Assembly (NCBI GenBank): GCA_006538405.1
Contig: BJKQ01000021.1
Span: forward strand, 62,001 to 126,000
DNA: 64,000 bases
Reading direction: 5' to 3'
Source of the DNA: Hansfordia pulvinata
Lineage: Eukaryota > Ascomycota > Sordariomycetes > Xylariales
The translations under genes were made by a program, and so were the position numbers. The notes under the pieces were generated by a model. The model had not been told where the DNA came from and made no database searches. It was given only the letters and a program-made list of their open reading frames with translations. Shown piece after piece: positions 31,096 through 42,670 of this stretch; position 1 is the first letter of the stretch; each line of letters opens with the position of its first letter.

Positions 31096-34000
31096 ATGTC
31101 GCTACAGCGGTCCGCCACGAAGAGACAGGGCCCTGGGGCCCCGAGGAAGAAGAAAGGCTTCGAGGTTGTACATCAGGGCATCAAGGAGCTCTACTCCCCG
31201 CCGGGCAAGCAGAGCGCCGAAGTCGAGTGAGTTGTTATCGTGGCCCTCCCTCTCCCGTGCGGAGTTGTATTCTGACGCGTCGTAGCATCGTTCTCGTCCC
31301 CGGTCTAGGCGCCAACCCGGAGGACAGCTGGAAATCCAGCAAGACCGATTTCAATTGGACCACGCACGAGGATGGCCTGGCGAGGGACTTCCCCAAGGCG
31401 CGCGTCCTTCTCTATATGTACGAGAGTGCCTGGATCGGCGACCTCAAGGTCGAGCAGTTCATGGGCAATCTTGCCCAGGGCCTACTGGAGGCTCTGAATA
31501 GTATTCGAGAGGTGCGCCCTTCCCATCCGTCGTCGCACGCTCCGAGGCTCACTAGATACGCGCATTAGGATGGCTACAAGCGCCGGCCCATCGTGTTCAT
31601 CGGCCACAGCATGGGCGGCCTGGTCGTAGCCAAAGCAGTTTGCCTGGCTGAATCGCGACAAGACATCTACCCCATCATGTTCGAGGCCATGGCCGGCGCC
31701 GTGTTCTTTGGTACTCCTTTCGACGGTGCGCCCGTCGCCGAGGTCGCCGCCATGTTCGCTCACGTGGCCGAGAAATTCGACAAGGCCCAGTCGTCCAAGC
31801 TCCTGGACCTCATGAAGCCCGGTAACGAGGAACTCAAGAATCTGCGACACGAGCTGATGCGTCTCGCCAGCAAGGTCAACCCTATGATCGAAATGTACTG
31901 CTTCTGGGAGGAGCAGCCCACCGACTTCTCCGCCATGGCCGGCATTCCATCCCTCTCGGGCTTGGCCAGAATTGCCATCCCCAGGAATATGGCCATGTTC
32001 GTTAGCAAGGATTCGGCCACATTGCAGGGCAAAGGCGCGCTGGGCCTCTCGTGCAACCACCGCGACCTCGTCAAGTTTGATAGCCCCAAGGACAAGAGGT
32101 GGAACCAGCTGGTCCGTGGGCCGCTCAAGAGGATAATCCATAGCGCCCTCTGGCCGTCAGGAACCGACTGAACTCAACGCGCGGCATAGACGGGGCTGTA
32201 TATGTCGCCACTCTGGAGGCCCTTGAAGGGGAGGGCGCTTCGGCCATGAAGCGCCGCGAAGATCTCCGGACCACTTTTCCGCCCTCATCATGGATTCCCA
32301 ACGAGCCGGAGTACACCCAGTGGCTTGGTGCCGCCAACGAAGAACTGGCCCCCCAGTCTGGAGGCTGCATGTGGATTCGAGGTCCAGAGGGGCGTGGCAA
32401 GACCAGTGCCTCGATGGCTGCCCTCGAGGGCATCGATGGCATCATCAAGGCGAGTGTCAACGACAACGCGAGCGCAGAGCCCATGTTGCTGGCCTACTTC
32501 TTCTGCGATCCAGCCAAGGGCTACTGCTCCGCCGAAGATGTCCTCAAGTCTTTCCTCTGGCAGCTTATCAAGCAGCAGCCGGCACTCACAACCTACGCTA
32601 AGATTTTCGCTCGCAAGAAGGGTGCCAAAGACTCGCAACAGGCTAGCAACTCGGTGGAAAACCTGTGGATGGCTCTGATGGGCATGCTGTCGGACGATTA
32701 CGTAGGCAGCCGAGTGTACTTTGTCATCAATAATTTGCACGCCCTGCCTGAAGACCACGAATCAACCATAAAGCTGATGCGCTTCATCGGCGCTGAGATG
32801 GCACAGTCGGAGCAGCCGCAGGAGCAGCAGCAGCAGCCGGAATGGTCCTCGAAACGGGTGGAGGCCCGCTGGTTCGTCACAAGCCGCGAGGCGCACAACG
32901 TTCAACAAGCGCTGGGAGTCAACGACAGCGGCAGCGGCGGTGAAGACGACAACCGCAACAAAGGCCTCGTGCGTGTGGTGGACCTCAATGACGAAAAGTA
33001 CGGCAGCCAGGTGCAGCTGGAGTTGCGCAAACACGCCAAGAAGCGAGTCGGTGCCCTGGGCGACGAGAAGCGATACAGCAAGGCTCTATCCTACTTCGCC
33101 AGCAGCTTGATTGGCAAGCGCGCACAGAACACGCAATGGATCGATATCACCTGCGTTCGACTGCAGGAGCTTCCGCAAGCCTCCAGCGACTTGGCAGTGC
33201 GCGGCATGCTCGAGACGACGCCACAGGACCTTCGCACTTTGCTCACCAATGCCTGGCGACAAATATTCCGGGCCAGCGACGACAGCAGTGGGGATCAAGA
33301 GGAAGGGCGGCCGCCCGTGGTCGACCGGATCAAGGAGATGCTGCGCACGCTGGTTCTGACTTACGAGGACCCGACCGAGGCAGAACTCGGCATGCTGGCG
33401 GGGCTGGGTGCGGAAGACGACAGCGACAGTGAAGAGGAAATGGAGGAGCTACACGCCCTGGTGGATAAGTGCAAGCCGCTCCTGACAGTGCAACAAACCG
33501 ACCGAGGCGCCGTCATCAGCTTTATGAACGTCGTCGTCAAAACCCACCTCCTGGAAAACGCTCGCGAGCTGCTCGGCATGTCGTCCGAGGAGCGCAATTG
33601 GCAGCACGGCGTCATTGCGCTGCGCTGCTTCTCCCACCTCATGTGCCGATTTGATTTTGAGCCTGAGCAGGAGCCGGCAGAAGAGACGAACGAGGGCGGC
33701 GAGGGTAGCGTCGCCAATGGCAGCGATAACGGAAGCGACAACGGCAGCAACGATGGCAGTGACAACGGCAGCGAAGACGGCAGTGACAACGGTAGCAATG
33801 ATGGGAGCGACGAAGACGACAGCGACAACGACAGCGACAGCGGAGACTCTGATTCGGAATCCGAGGCGGAAGGTGAAGTCCATCCTGAAGCCGCCATTCT
33901 CGAGAACCGCGCCTTGGCTTATGCTGTCAAGCACTGGCTGCATCACGCCAGCAACGCGACTTTTGAGATTGCCGACGACCTCAGCCTCGAGACCGCCTTC

Positions 34001-37000
34001 TGGGAGAGAGACTCTCGCGTACGATATCGCTGGCTCGTGGAGTACACGAGGCTGACCAATACGCTGGAGGACTTCTTCATCAAGCCTCTCACCGGCCTTC
34101 ACGTCGCTTCGGCGATCGGGTATAGAAAACTCGTCGCCGCTTTGATCCGCAATGGCTACAAGGACGAGCTGAACATCAGAGACGGCCTGACGAATAGTCC
34201 GGTGAGTCAACGAGCTCGTGATAACGTGATTCGTGTTGTGTCTACATGCTAATCTTGATCGCAATAGCTTCATTTGGCTGCCCACTTTGGCCGGCCCAAG
34301 ATCGTTGAGGAGCTTCTGAACCAAGGTTCTGCAATCGATGACGGCAACGAGATTGAGGAACAGACCCCGCTACACATGGCAGCCTTCGGTGGCCACGTCG
34401 AAGTCATGAAGAAGCTCCTCCTCAGAGGAGCCAATCCCAATGCCACGTCCAACGACATTGGCCCCGTCGTGTCGGCTGCCATCTCCTCTGGTGTCCGCGA
34501 GGCCGTCGAGCTGATTGTCGAGGCTGGTGTGCCCTTGACCGTGGATCGCGATGACCTTGATCCTCCTTTGGCCCTGTCCGCACTTCTGTCCGATATGTCA
34601 ATGTTCGAGTACCTGATTGAGAAGTATGCCGACAAGCTTCCCAAAGAGGAGTACAGCAAGGCTCTGGTGAAGGCGGCTGATGCAGGCAAGATGGATCTGC
34701 TCAAGAGGCTAATGGACTTTGAGCACGAACAAGAATACCTCCAACGTGCGCTCAACGTGGCCGCAGAAGAAGTCAATTGGGACATCGCTCTGTATCTCCT
34801 GGAGCGCTATAAGGGCCTCAACTGCGACGAGGTCTTCTACGAGGCAGCTTCTGGATCCGAAGAGCTGGAAGACAGCGTTTTTGAGACGATCTGGGACTAC
34901 ACAGGCGGTAAAATATCGCCGCAGAGACTCGGCGACTCCCTCTACGGCGCGACGGACACGGAGAAGAAAGCAACTGTTGAGCTGCTTCTGAACCGTTTCC
35001 AAGCCGATCCCAACGCCACAGGCGATGAGTAAGTCTCCCCGCCTGACCATAGCTCGTTTCGTGGACTAACTTCATTACAGGTATGGAAATGCTCTGACCG
35101 CTTCAGCTTATGACGGCACCTTGGAGATTTTGTTGCTGCTGATCGAAGCTGGAGCCGACATCAACTCGTCGAATGGGTGGGCCCTTCAGGCTGCCGCTGC
35201 AGAAGGCCACTATGAAGTCGTTGAGGAGCTGCTCCGCCGAGGCGCTGACGTGAACGCGTGTACAGAGAACGATAACTTCCCTGCCGGTACTGCCATACAA
35301 GGTGCATGCGAAGCCTCGAGGGCTGATATCGTTCGCCTGCTTCTTGACTACCAGGCTGACCCGAATATTGGCCGCGGCTCCGACTCCCCACCTATCGTGT
35401 ATGCTGCGACTCAAGGAGACGGAGAAATACTCGAGGAACTTTTGAAGGCCAGGGCCAAGGTTGACGTCTTCGGCGGCTGCAGTAACACAACGCCACTGAT
35501 CTTGGCGGCTGAATACTGCCCAGTCAAGTCGTTGGAGGCTTTGCACAATGCAGGTGCTGATATCAACCTGGTCGACCAGGACGGGGATACGGCGCTCCTC
35601 CAGGCAGCCAGGGTCGGCGACGACCAAGTCGTTGAATTCTTGCTGGATAATGGCGCCGATTTCACTCACGCCAACAACAACGGCGAAGACGCGCTCCATC
35701 TCGCCGTGGAGAATGGGGACAACGATTGCGTCAGGCTTTTGTCTCAGCGCGTGTCTACTCTTTTGGCGGCTATAAAGACCGAGGTGGGCTCTGGCAACTC
35801 CAGTATGATCAACTTCATGCGCACTTTCAGCGGCAAGCAGCAAGCATTGAACTATGACGAGGATACGACCCAGAATACCGTCGAGCCACCACCCGTTGCA
35901 AGAGAAGAGCCCCATGAGGCTCGAGCAACTAACCCGGAGAGTCGGAATGTCGACGTCTCCCGAAGCTCGGATGCCAGTGAGGCACAGGTGAGCGAGACGC
36001 AGGTGATGGATCAGTCACTTCCCTTCCACCCCAGCGATCCGGGTCAAGAAACAATGCGGAGCGAGCCAACATCCAACCGGGACATTCAGCAAGAATCCAG
36101 CACAAACACGCCACTGGAGACAACCGGCAATGTGAGCGGCGGCGAAGAAGCAGACAGCTACTTTCCCGACCCGGAGAAGGAGCTGGAAAGTGAGGAGTAC
36201 CTGAAGCAGGCTACTCAGATACCGGCTGAGCTTGAGGCCGCACTGAGCCACCAAGCAAATCTCTACAACCGTCTGTCCGCATTCGGGCCTCCGAATGGGG
36301 GAGCACGAACAGACTGGAACCCAACCACTGGAACTCATTCGCGCGAGAATTCTGCCCAATGGGCGCGACCCTATGCGCCGCCAAATTCGGGGACGCCGCC
36401 GAAGCGCAAGCCGGCCCCTCAACTGGCGTCGAGTTTCCAGGCCTTTCAACCCACCCGAGCCCACCCACAGGCACGACGAGCGAGACCTCGAGGCCGCAGT
36501 CGTACCACTCTGCCCAGGCGGCGGCGGCGGCGTCGGCGGCGTATAAGCCATACCAGCCCACCGCAGGGGATGCACCTGGCCCGCAACACGTCGCTTTCCA
36601 GTCGCAGCTGGCGGGCCCTTACATGGCCCAGCAACCAGCCGCCCAGCCAGAGCTGCCTGCTGTGCCACCCAAGAATCAGATCCCGCACGAGTTGGCGGGT
36701 GCGCAGCCCCAAGTGGCGGCATTTCAAGGGGCAGACTACATGAACATTATGAACTATCACGTCACTACGGACTACACCGCAGCGCAGCCTGTGCCCGCCA
36801 CCCACAGCCACACAGGGTCCATTGCTTCCGACCCATCCCAGCAGCAGCAGCAGCAGACACATCAATGGTATGATCCACACTCTGTTCCACAAGAGTGGCA
36901 GACGGCCCCGAACCAGGGGCTGTACCAGAACGCCGACGCCTACGCGGCGGCGGGATGGGACGAGCAGCGGCCTGAACTGAAGCCATCGCGGTCCTCGTTC

Positions 37001-37063
37001 TTCGGGGTGGACAGCAAGAAGGCCAAGATCATGGGCATGGGTTTCCTCAACCGGAACAAGTAA
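31096..37063 (+). CDS. Fungal NLR: SesB-like hydrolase, P-loop NTPase, ankyrin repeats
   Basis: STAND/NLR-type protein of about 1,910 residues. Exons: 31096..31226, 31286..31511, 31569..34201, 34268..35028, 35081..37063, all with GT-AG sites. The N-terminal alpha/beta hydrolase has VLVPGLGANPEDSW, the nucleophile elbow GHSMGG (about 130) and a late CNHRDLVKFDS (about 281), as in SesB-type effector domains. The NTPase starts after NRLNSTRG; Walker A is GPEGRGKT near 390, and the Walker B strand reads YFVINNLHALPED, lacking the usual acidic pair. An acidic Gly-Ser-Asp/Asn repeat follows (about 840-890), then ankyrin repeats from about 955 to 1390 and a Pro/Gln/Ser tail ending KKAKIMGMGFLNRNK. 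Two frame breaks occur: near 32147 (hydrolase end SAL to AVRNRLNST) and near 36430-36480 in the disordered tail. In characterised fungi such proteins act in non-self recognition and cell death. Here it is either broken or misread at two points. Confidence 0.8.
33718..33862 (+). repeat. Gly-Ser-Asp/Asn coding minisatellite in the NLR
   Basis: Short imperfect repeats of GGCAGCGACAAC-type units. They encode alternating NGSDNGS/DGSDNGS followed by Asp-Ser dipeptides, between the NTPase and ankyrin parts. Confidence 0.85.
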
Positions 37064-38145
37064 GCCGGGAAGCGGCGCTCAGGCGGTTCTGGCCCGGGAG
37101 TCGGTGTGGGTGGCGGCATGGCCGATTGTCTGGATTTAGAGCGGGAGGAGCCTCGTGTACGATATCTGTGGGTGGCATTTACTAGCAAGCAAGCAATCAT
37201 CTATTTTGTGCCACTTAATATACCCAGGGTGATGCCTCGAATGGGGCTCAATTAATTGACTGCCTTCTTTTTCTCTTCCGTTGTCCTCGTAGACCGAGAA
37301 CCCAAGCTCCCCACTCCAGTCGTACGAGAAGAGTTTCGCCACACAGGACAAGGGCCCCTCGTTCCCCGCGAGCCCGTCGCCTCGCCTCGCCTCGCCCCTC
37401 CCGCAGGACACGTTTGAGATATAAATAAACGCCAGGCCGTGCCGCGCGAGCCCGGACGCTGCGGATACGAACACACTGCCGCGCAATATTCACCGCACAA
37501 AGCCATGCATGTGCACTTGGGGTCTGGTAGGGAGGGAGGGAGGTTAGTCTGGGCCACTGGAATAAATGGGCAATTCAGATCCTGAGTCGGGTTTCCTTAC
37601 GTTTTTTTTTCTTGGGCCACAGCTAGGCAGCTTGCCACCCTAGGAGTCTCCGGAGAGACATGAGGGGGAAAGCAATCATCGCGGCTATGGAGAAACGGCG
37701 ATGTACTCGTACGGAGACGCGTAGGCAACCACCCACCGCTGAAGGTGGGGGGGGGGGGTTGGTCCAAACAGGCGAGCGAGCGGGCCGCCCCCTTTTTAAC
37801 CTTACCCTGGTTTCGAAACGGGTTGAGGGGATAACATCAAGAGGCGGGCGTGTGGGTATATACGCACGCAAACTACGGCGATGGAGGCTTTGGGCGGTTG
37901 TATGGGAGAAAGAGAGTGAGAAATGGCGTATGTGTGTCTGTTTTCTGTGTGCGAATCTTGCATCAGGCCACCCACGCACCGGGCATGCACGATCGAACGG
38001 TTCGCGGGATGAGATGTGGCGAGACCCTGATCTGGCCCCTCGTCTTGAGCTACCGCGTATGGATCGCGGCGAGGTACTCGTAGGTAGCCTTGCTTGGGCA
38101 AGGAGGGCAGGGCGGCGAAATGGGGTTCTGCGGGTTGCGGTGGCG

Positions 38146-38254
<109 letters not shown>

Positions 38255-39025
38255 GGTCCGGGCCGTGGCGACGTGCCGGTGGTGCTGACTGGTTGGGCTC
38301 GGTGTTCTACGTTGGACTTTGCTTCTTTACTTTAGGTACTTACCGGGGAAGACAGCGGCAGCGGGACTTCGGTTTGAACTGCTCGTGGACAACACGGCGC
38401 TTTCGTGGTTGTGCGAGAGAAAGGGGTGGGCAAGGCTTGGTCAACTAGAAACCCGACCAACGTCGCAGGCGTAGCCGCCGTGGGGAGCGGGGAAATGCCT
38501 CTGTGCACATCCCTAGTATGTTAGGAGGTCATCAGTATGCAGAGAACTCTGGCCGTTGTCCGATGTGCTGCGTGGTGGGACATGTAAATCCGGGAGTCGG
38601 GAGGGCGGGCATTCTGGGTTAACGGGCCTACGGAGTACGGAGTACGGAGTACAGAGTACGGAGTGAGGCTACCAACTCTCTCCGTGGTGTTTGTGGCGAA
38701 GATTCTCGTTTGTGAGTAGCGGATCGTGGTGCCGTGTGAGCGATCTTTGAGATCACACAGCCTGGCGCGCGTGTCCCGTCGGCCCGTGATGTTTCGCGCG
38801 TTGCTCGCTCGCATATGATAGTGCGTCTCGGCTCGACTTGTTTGTTGGGCGTGCCCGGGCGCTTTGGCAGGCCCGGACACGCTGCACTGCACACAGACAC
38901 ACACCCGCCGCTCCATCCACACCCTGTGCCCCCTCTTCCGGAATACTCTGATTACCCCGGCATGGAGCGATTTCGTGTTTTCCGTATGTACGCATCAAAA
39001 AGAGAGCAGAAAGAGAAGAGAGGGA

Positions 39026-39092
<67 letters not shown>
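39026..39092. repeat. (CGA)n trinucleotide repeat, about 67 bp
   Basis: Perfect CGA/ACG repeat of about 22 units. It produces artificial poly-Thr, poly-Asp and poly-Val frames and is intergenic. Confidence 0.95.
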
Positions 39093-39094
<2 letters not shown>

Positions 39095-39388
39095 AGGCGA
39101 GCAAGAAGAGCCGTCTTTCGGCTCGGTCACCCCCGTCTCTGGGACGAGTGGGTGGTGAGGCATCGGCCAGGGCCAGGGCCATCCTGGGAGGGGGCGGGCC
39201 TTTCGCTTGGTCCTGCTTTTGCCCGTATTGCTGGCTGGTCAGGGGTAGACGGGGGGGGACTGTGCGTGGCGGTAGGCAGGCATGGGCACGAAGCACGGGG
39301 CGCGGGCGCACGAGGCTTTCGTGTTTGCGAGGACAAGGACATACGGGGTCACATACTCGCACGGGGGGTGGGAGAGGGGATATAGGAG

Positions 39389-39419
<31 letters not shown>

Positions 39420-41231
39420 GCTTACGAGTACTCATGGTGCAAGAGAACGGCCGTTTCGACGGGTTTGCTTTGATCCCCACCCGGCAGCCGGGCCGCTGTG
39501 GCGTTTTCCTCTTCAGCCAGCCTCGCCCGATCGCAGGAAAACCCAGCGCCCGGGCGAGGCGAGCCGCCCGGGGTTGCTTGTGTCTCGCGGGATGTGGGCG
39601 TGGTGCGAGTACACGTCAGCGTCCCCGTCGTCCCATTTGCCCAAAGACTCGTCGTGCCAACGGGAGTGGCAAAGAAAGGGCGACCTAAGCGGCTCTGCCT
39701 GCTCGCCTGATTTCGCAGCGGGTTTCCTGCTTTTTTTTTTTTTGGTCTGCCTTTCTTACGAGCGAGCCCTCGGCGTGCCTACGGGCCGGCCTGGGCGAAC
39801 ACAGCCCTCTCGCCACCAAGGGAAGAATCTACCAAAACGCCAGCTTCGTCTATGGATTGGGTCAATGGCGGGACGCGAGTGTGAGAGGAGAGATGAGGCG
39901 GACGAGAAACGAGCAGAAGTCGCGTTGCGGACCGGGTTGGACCGAGCCCATCCTGCGCATAGGCATAAGAGAGCGTGAGAGTGTGAAAGAGGGAGGCTGA
40001 AAAAAAAAAAAAAAGCCTGACCTTTCAACTGTCGTCACTGGGGTGAGAAGGGAAGAAGATGGGTTCGCGGGTGCGATTGTGGATGTGTGGTCGTGTGGGA
40101 GGTGGGCTTCTATTTTTACATACGCCGTGCGTCTTCCACGGAAGTACATACGCACACCACGTCGTCATGAGTGCACGCAGATCAATCAGAAGGAGGAAGA
40201 GGAGGACACTCCAGCATAGAGCACAGAAAGAAGGGAGCCTCTGGCCCACCGAACGCCCGGCACTTCAGGGTGTGTCTTTTCCACCCGCGGCTGCACGAAG
40301 GGGGAGGGGGGGTTGGTTGGATGGATTCCACAGGAAGGGGCCCAGCTTGGGACGAGTTTAACTCGCAGCGTTGTGTGTGGCAGGGCCCGCGAGGGGAGTG
40401 GCGGATTCGGGCTATTGCCCCATTGGTGTAAAGATAGACTACTACGAGTTTCTCGGCCCACGGCGGAGAAGTGGGAGGGGGGTTGAGGCGAAGGATTGCA
40501 GATGGCTCCGCGGCTACGCATCCTGGCTTGTCTCGGAACGTGGCTGCCCAGACAGCGAAACGCGGGCACCTCGAAACTGTGCAAAGGGGGGGTGTGAATT
40601 ACGCCGGGGAATATTCAAGGTTTACACGATTTGACGAAGCCAAAACCAAGTGGGGAGGACGAGTTGATGACGGTATATGGCCAAAGCAAGCAGACACTCG
40701 TAATGTGAAGACGGCGAAACCAGAAGCGCAACCAGAGGGGGGAGACGTATGGACAAGAATGAATTGGTACTGTACGGCAACAAAATGGACTATGGTACAC
40801 GGCAAAGAATGTAATACATCTCGGATTAAATGTGATTAGTAACTAAACATTGCCGATGGGTATAGCATGAGCATGTAGCCCGGCGACTCGTCTCTTCGAA
40901 AAGGGCACGCGTGGCATAGCCCCGGTTCCACAACCGCCAGCCTTTCATTCAAATCAATTGAACGCCACGACTCCCGGCACAATGATCATTGGGTTTGTAA
41001 TGCCGCCATTGGAATTTGAAAAGTGTACATGTTGAAAAGAAAGAAGAGTTTGTGTGTGTGTGTGTGACTGACTGACTGCCTGACTGACTGACCGCCTTGC
41101 CTGACTGACTTGACTTGTTCGTGTCTGACCGTTGCCAGAGAGTAAAGGAAGGAAAGCTAAGACAGGGGGGGACAGACAGAAGAGGCAGACAGAGAGACAA
41201 CAAGAGACAACAACAGAGATATGTACTGGAA

Positions 41232-42670
41232 TCAGTAGTCGTATGAGTAACATAGAGGGTGGTGCCGATGTTGAGAACATCGCGGACCTTGAGGTCGGCG
41301 TGGAAGCCGTTGGAAGTGAGGGTCGTGTCGAGGGTGAGGGGCGTGCAGTTGTTGCCCGGGGTGGCGCAGCCGTTGATGGTGGTCGTGCGGACGCGGGGGT
41401 TGACCTCCTGCCACTTCTGGAACATGCGGTCGACGAAGCCGTGGTGCATGAAGAAGACGGGGTCGCCGGGCGAGGCCGCGACCTCGGCCATGACAGAGCC
41501 GACACCGTTGTGGCCGTAGGCGTGGGGGCTGTGAAGTGAGGGTCAGTATTTGCACTCTGAAGATGGATATACTCAGGGGTCTCTCTCTCTCTCTCTCGCA
41601 ACGAGAAGGAGGGTTGGTTGGTTTACTCACCCAAGCTCAATGCAGCCCTCCATGTCCGAGTACTCGGTGCGCATGCACGAGTCGACGTACTGCTGCGTGA
41701 TCTGGGCAGTCTGGCTCTCGTCGACGGCGCGGGACAGGCAGTGAGGAATGTCGTGGTCGAGACCGCCGCTGCCCGGGCCGACGTGCAGAGTGTCACCAGC
41801 GAAAGCCTGTGTGATGGGGGAAGCCAATGTCAGTTTCAAGGGTCGTTTTGTTTTGTCATCATCATCATCAGAAGAAGAAGAACGTACACCAGTGGTAATG
41901 CAGTTGGGCTTGCCGCCGGGACCGGCAGGGTCACATTTGCCAAAGTAGCGGTCGGTGAAGAGGGGAGCCTGCTGGAAGTGGCCGGCGTCCTTGAGCTCGT
42001 CCCACCAGGGGAGAGGGCCGTCGTAGCCACACTCGGTGCGCAGCAGCTCCGAGTAGACCCAGGTGTAGTAGCGATGCCAGACGAGGAAGATGCCGCTCAT
42101 GTGGATCTTGTCCGTCAGCTGCTGGTGGACGGCGACCAGGTCGTCCCAGCGCGTCCACTGCTGCTGCTTCTGGCTCTCGCTGCGGTGCAGGCTGGGGTTC
42201 TTCTTGACGCACGAGACGGCGTTGAGGAAGCGCATCTTCTGCTGGTCGCTGAGATTCCTCCACTCGGTGCGGCGGTTGTACGACGAGCACGTCGCCGCGG
42301 TCGACGACGTGCTGTTGCCCAGGTTGGACGCGGGCACGCCGCTGGGGGTGGCACTGGGCTGGGCGGCGCCGGCGCCGCCGGTGGTGGTCTCGTCGTCGTC
42401 GTCGCCGAGGGCCGCCGTGCTGGTGGTGCCCTCGTCGTCCTCGGGCTGGGGCCCGTCGGTGGAGCCGCCGTGGTCGCTCTTGTCCTGCTCAAACGCCGCC
42501 TTGGCGACGGCCAGCGATACGGGCTTCATCATGGTGTGGGCGAGGGAGGACAGCGGCAGGGCGCCGGGCTGGCCCGCTGCGTCGGTGACGGTCTCGGGGA
42601 TGCTGCTGATGGCGAGGCCGTTGGCGGCCGTGGCGGCCAGGATGGCCTGGGAGGCGATCGCGAACCTCAT
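41232..42670 (-). CDS. Secreted tyrosinase (type-3 copper monooxygenase)
   Basis: Tyrosinase-domain protein that would oxidise phenols to quinones, for example toward melanin; secreted by virtue of a signal peptide (MRFAIASQAILAATAANGLA). Exons complement(41232..41528, 41631..41806, 41888..42670) give about 418 aa. A linker with DDDDETTT and Ser/Pro-rich sequence (about 60-125) precedes the core. The CuA site is VHQQLTDKIHMSGIFLVWHRYY (His about 182, 190, 199). The CuB site is PHAYGHNG (about 322 and 326) plus FFMHHGFVDRMFQKWQ (about 348/349). The expected tyrosinase core ending appears as LCYSYDY-stop only if two extra bases (TA, near 41253) are discounted. As written, the frame misses that stop and runs on to 40949. 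An upstream poly-Ala frame is microsatellite in the leader, not protein. No long C-terminal lid domain is present. Confidence 0.85.

Noticed and set aside
39001..39100. Poly-Thr/poly-Asp/poly-Val frames
   Set aside because: CGA trinucleotide repeat read in several frames on both strands.
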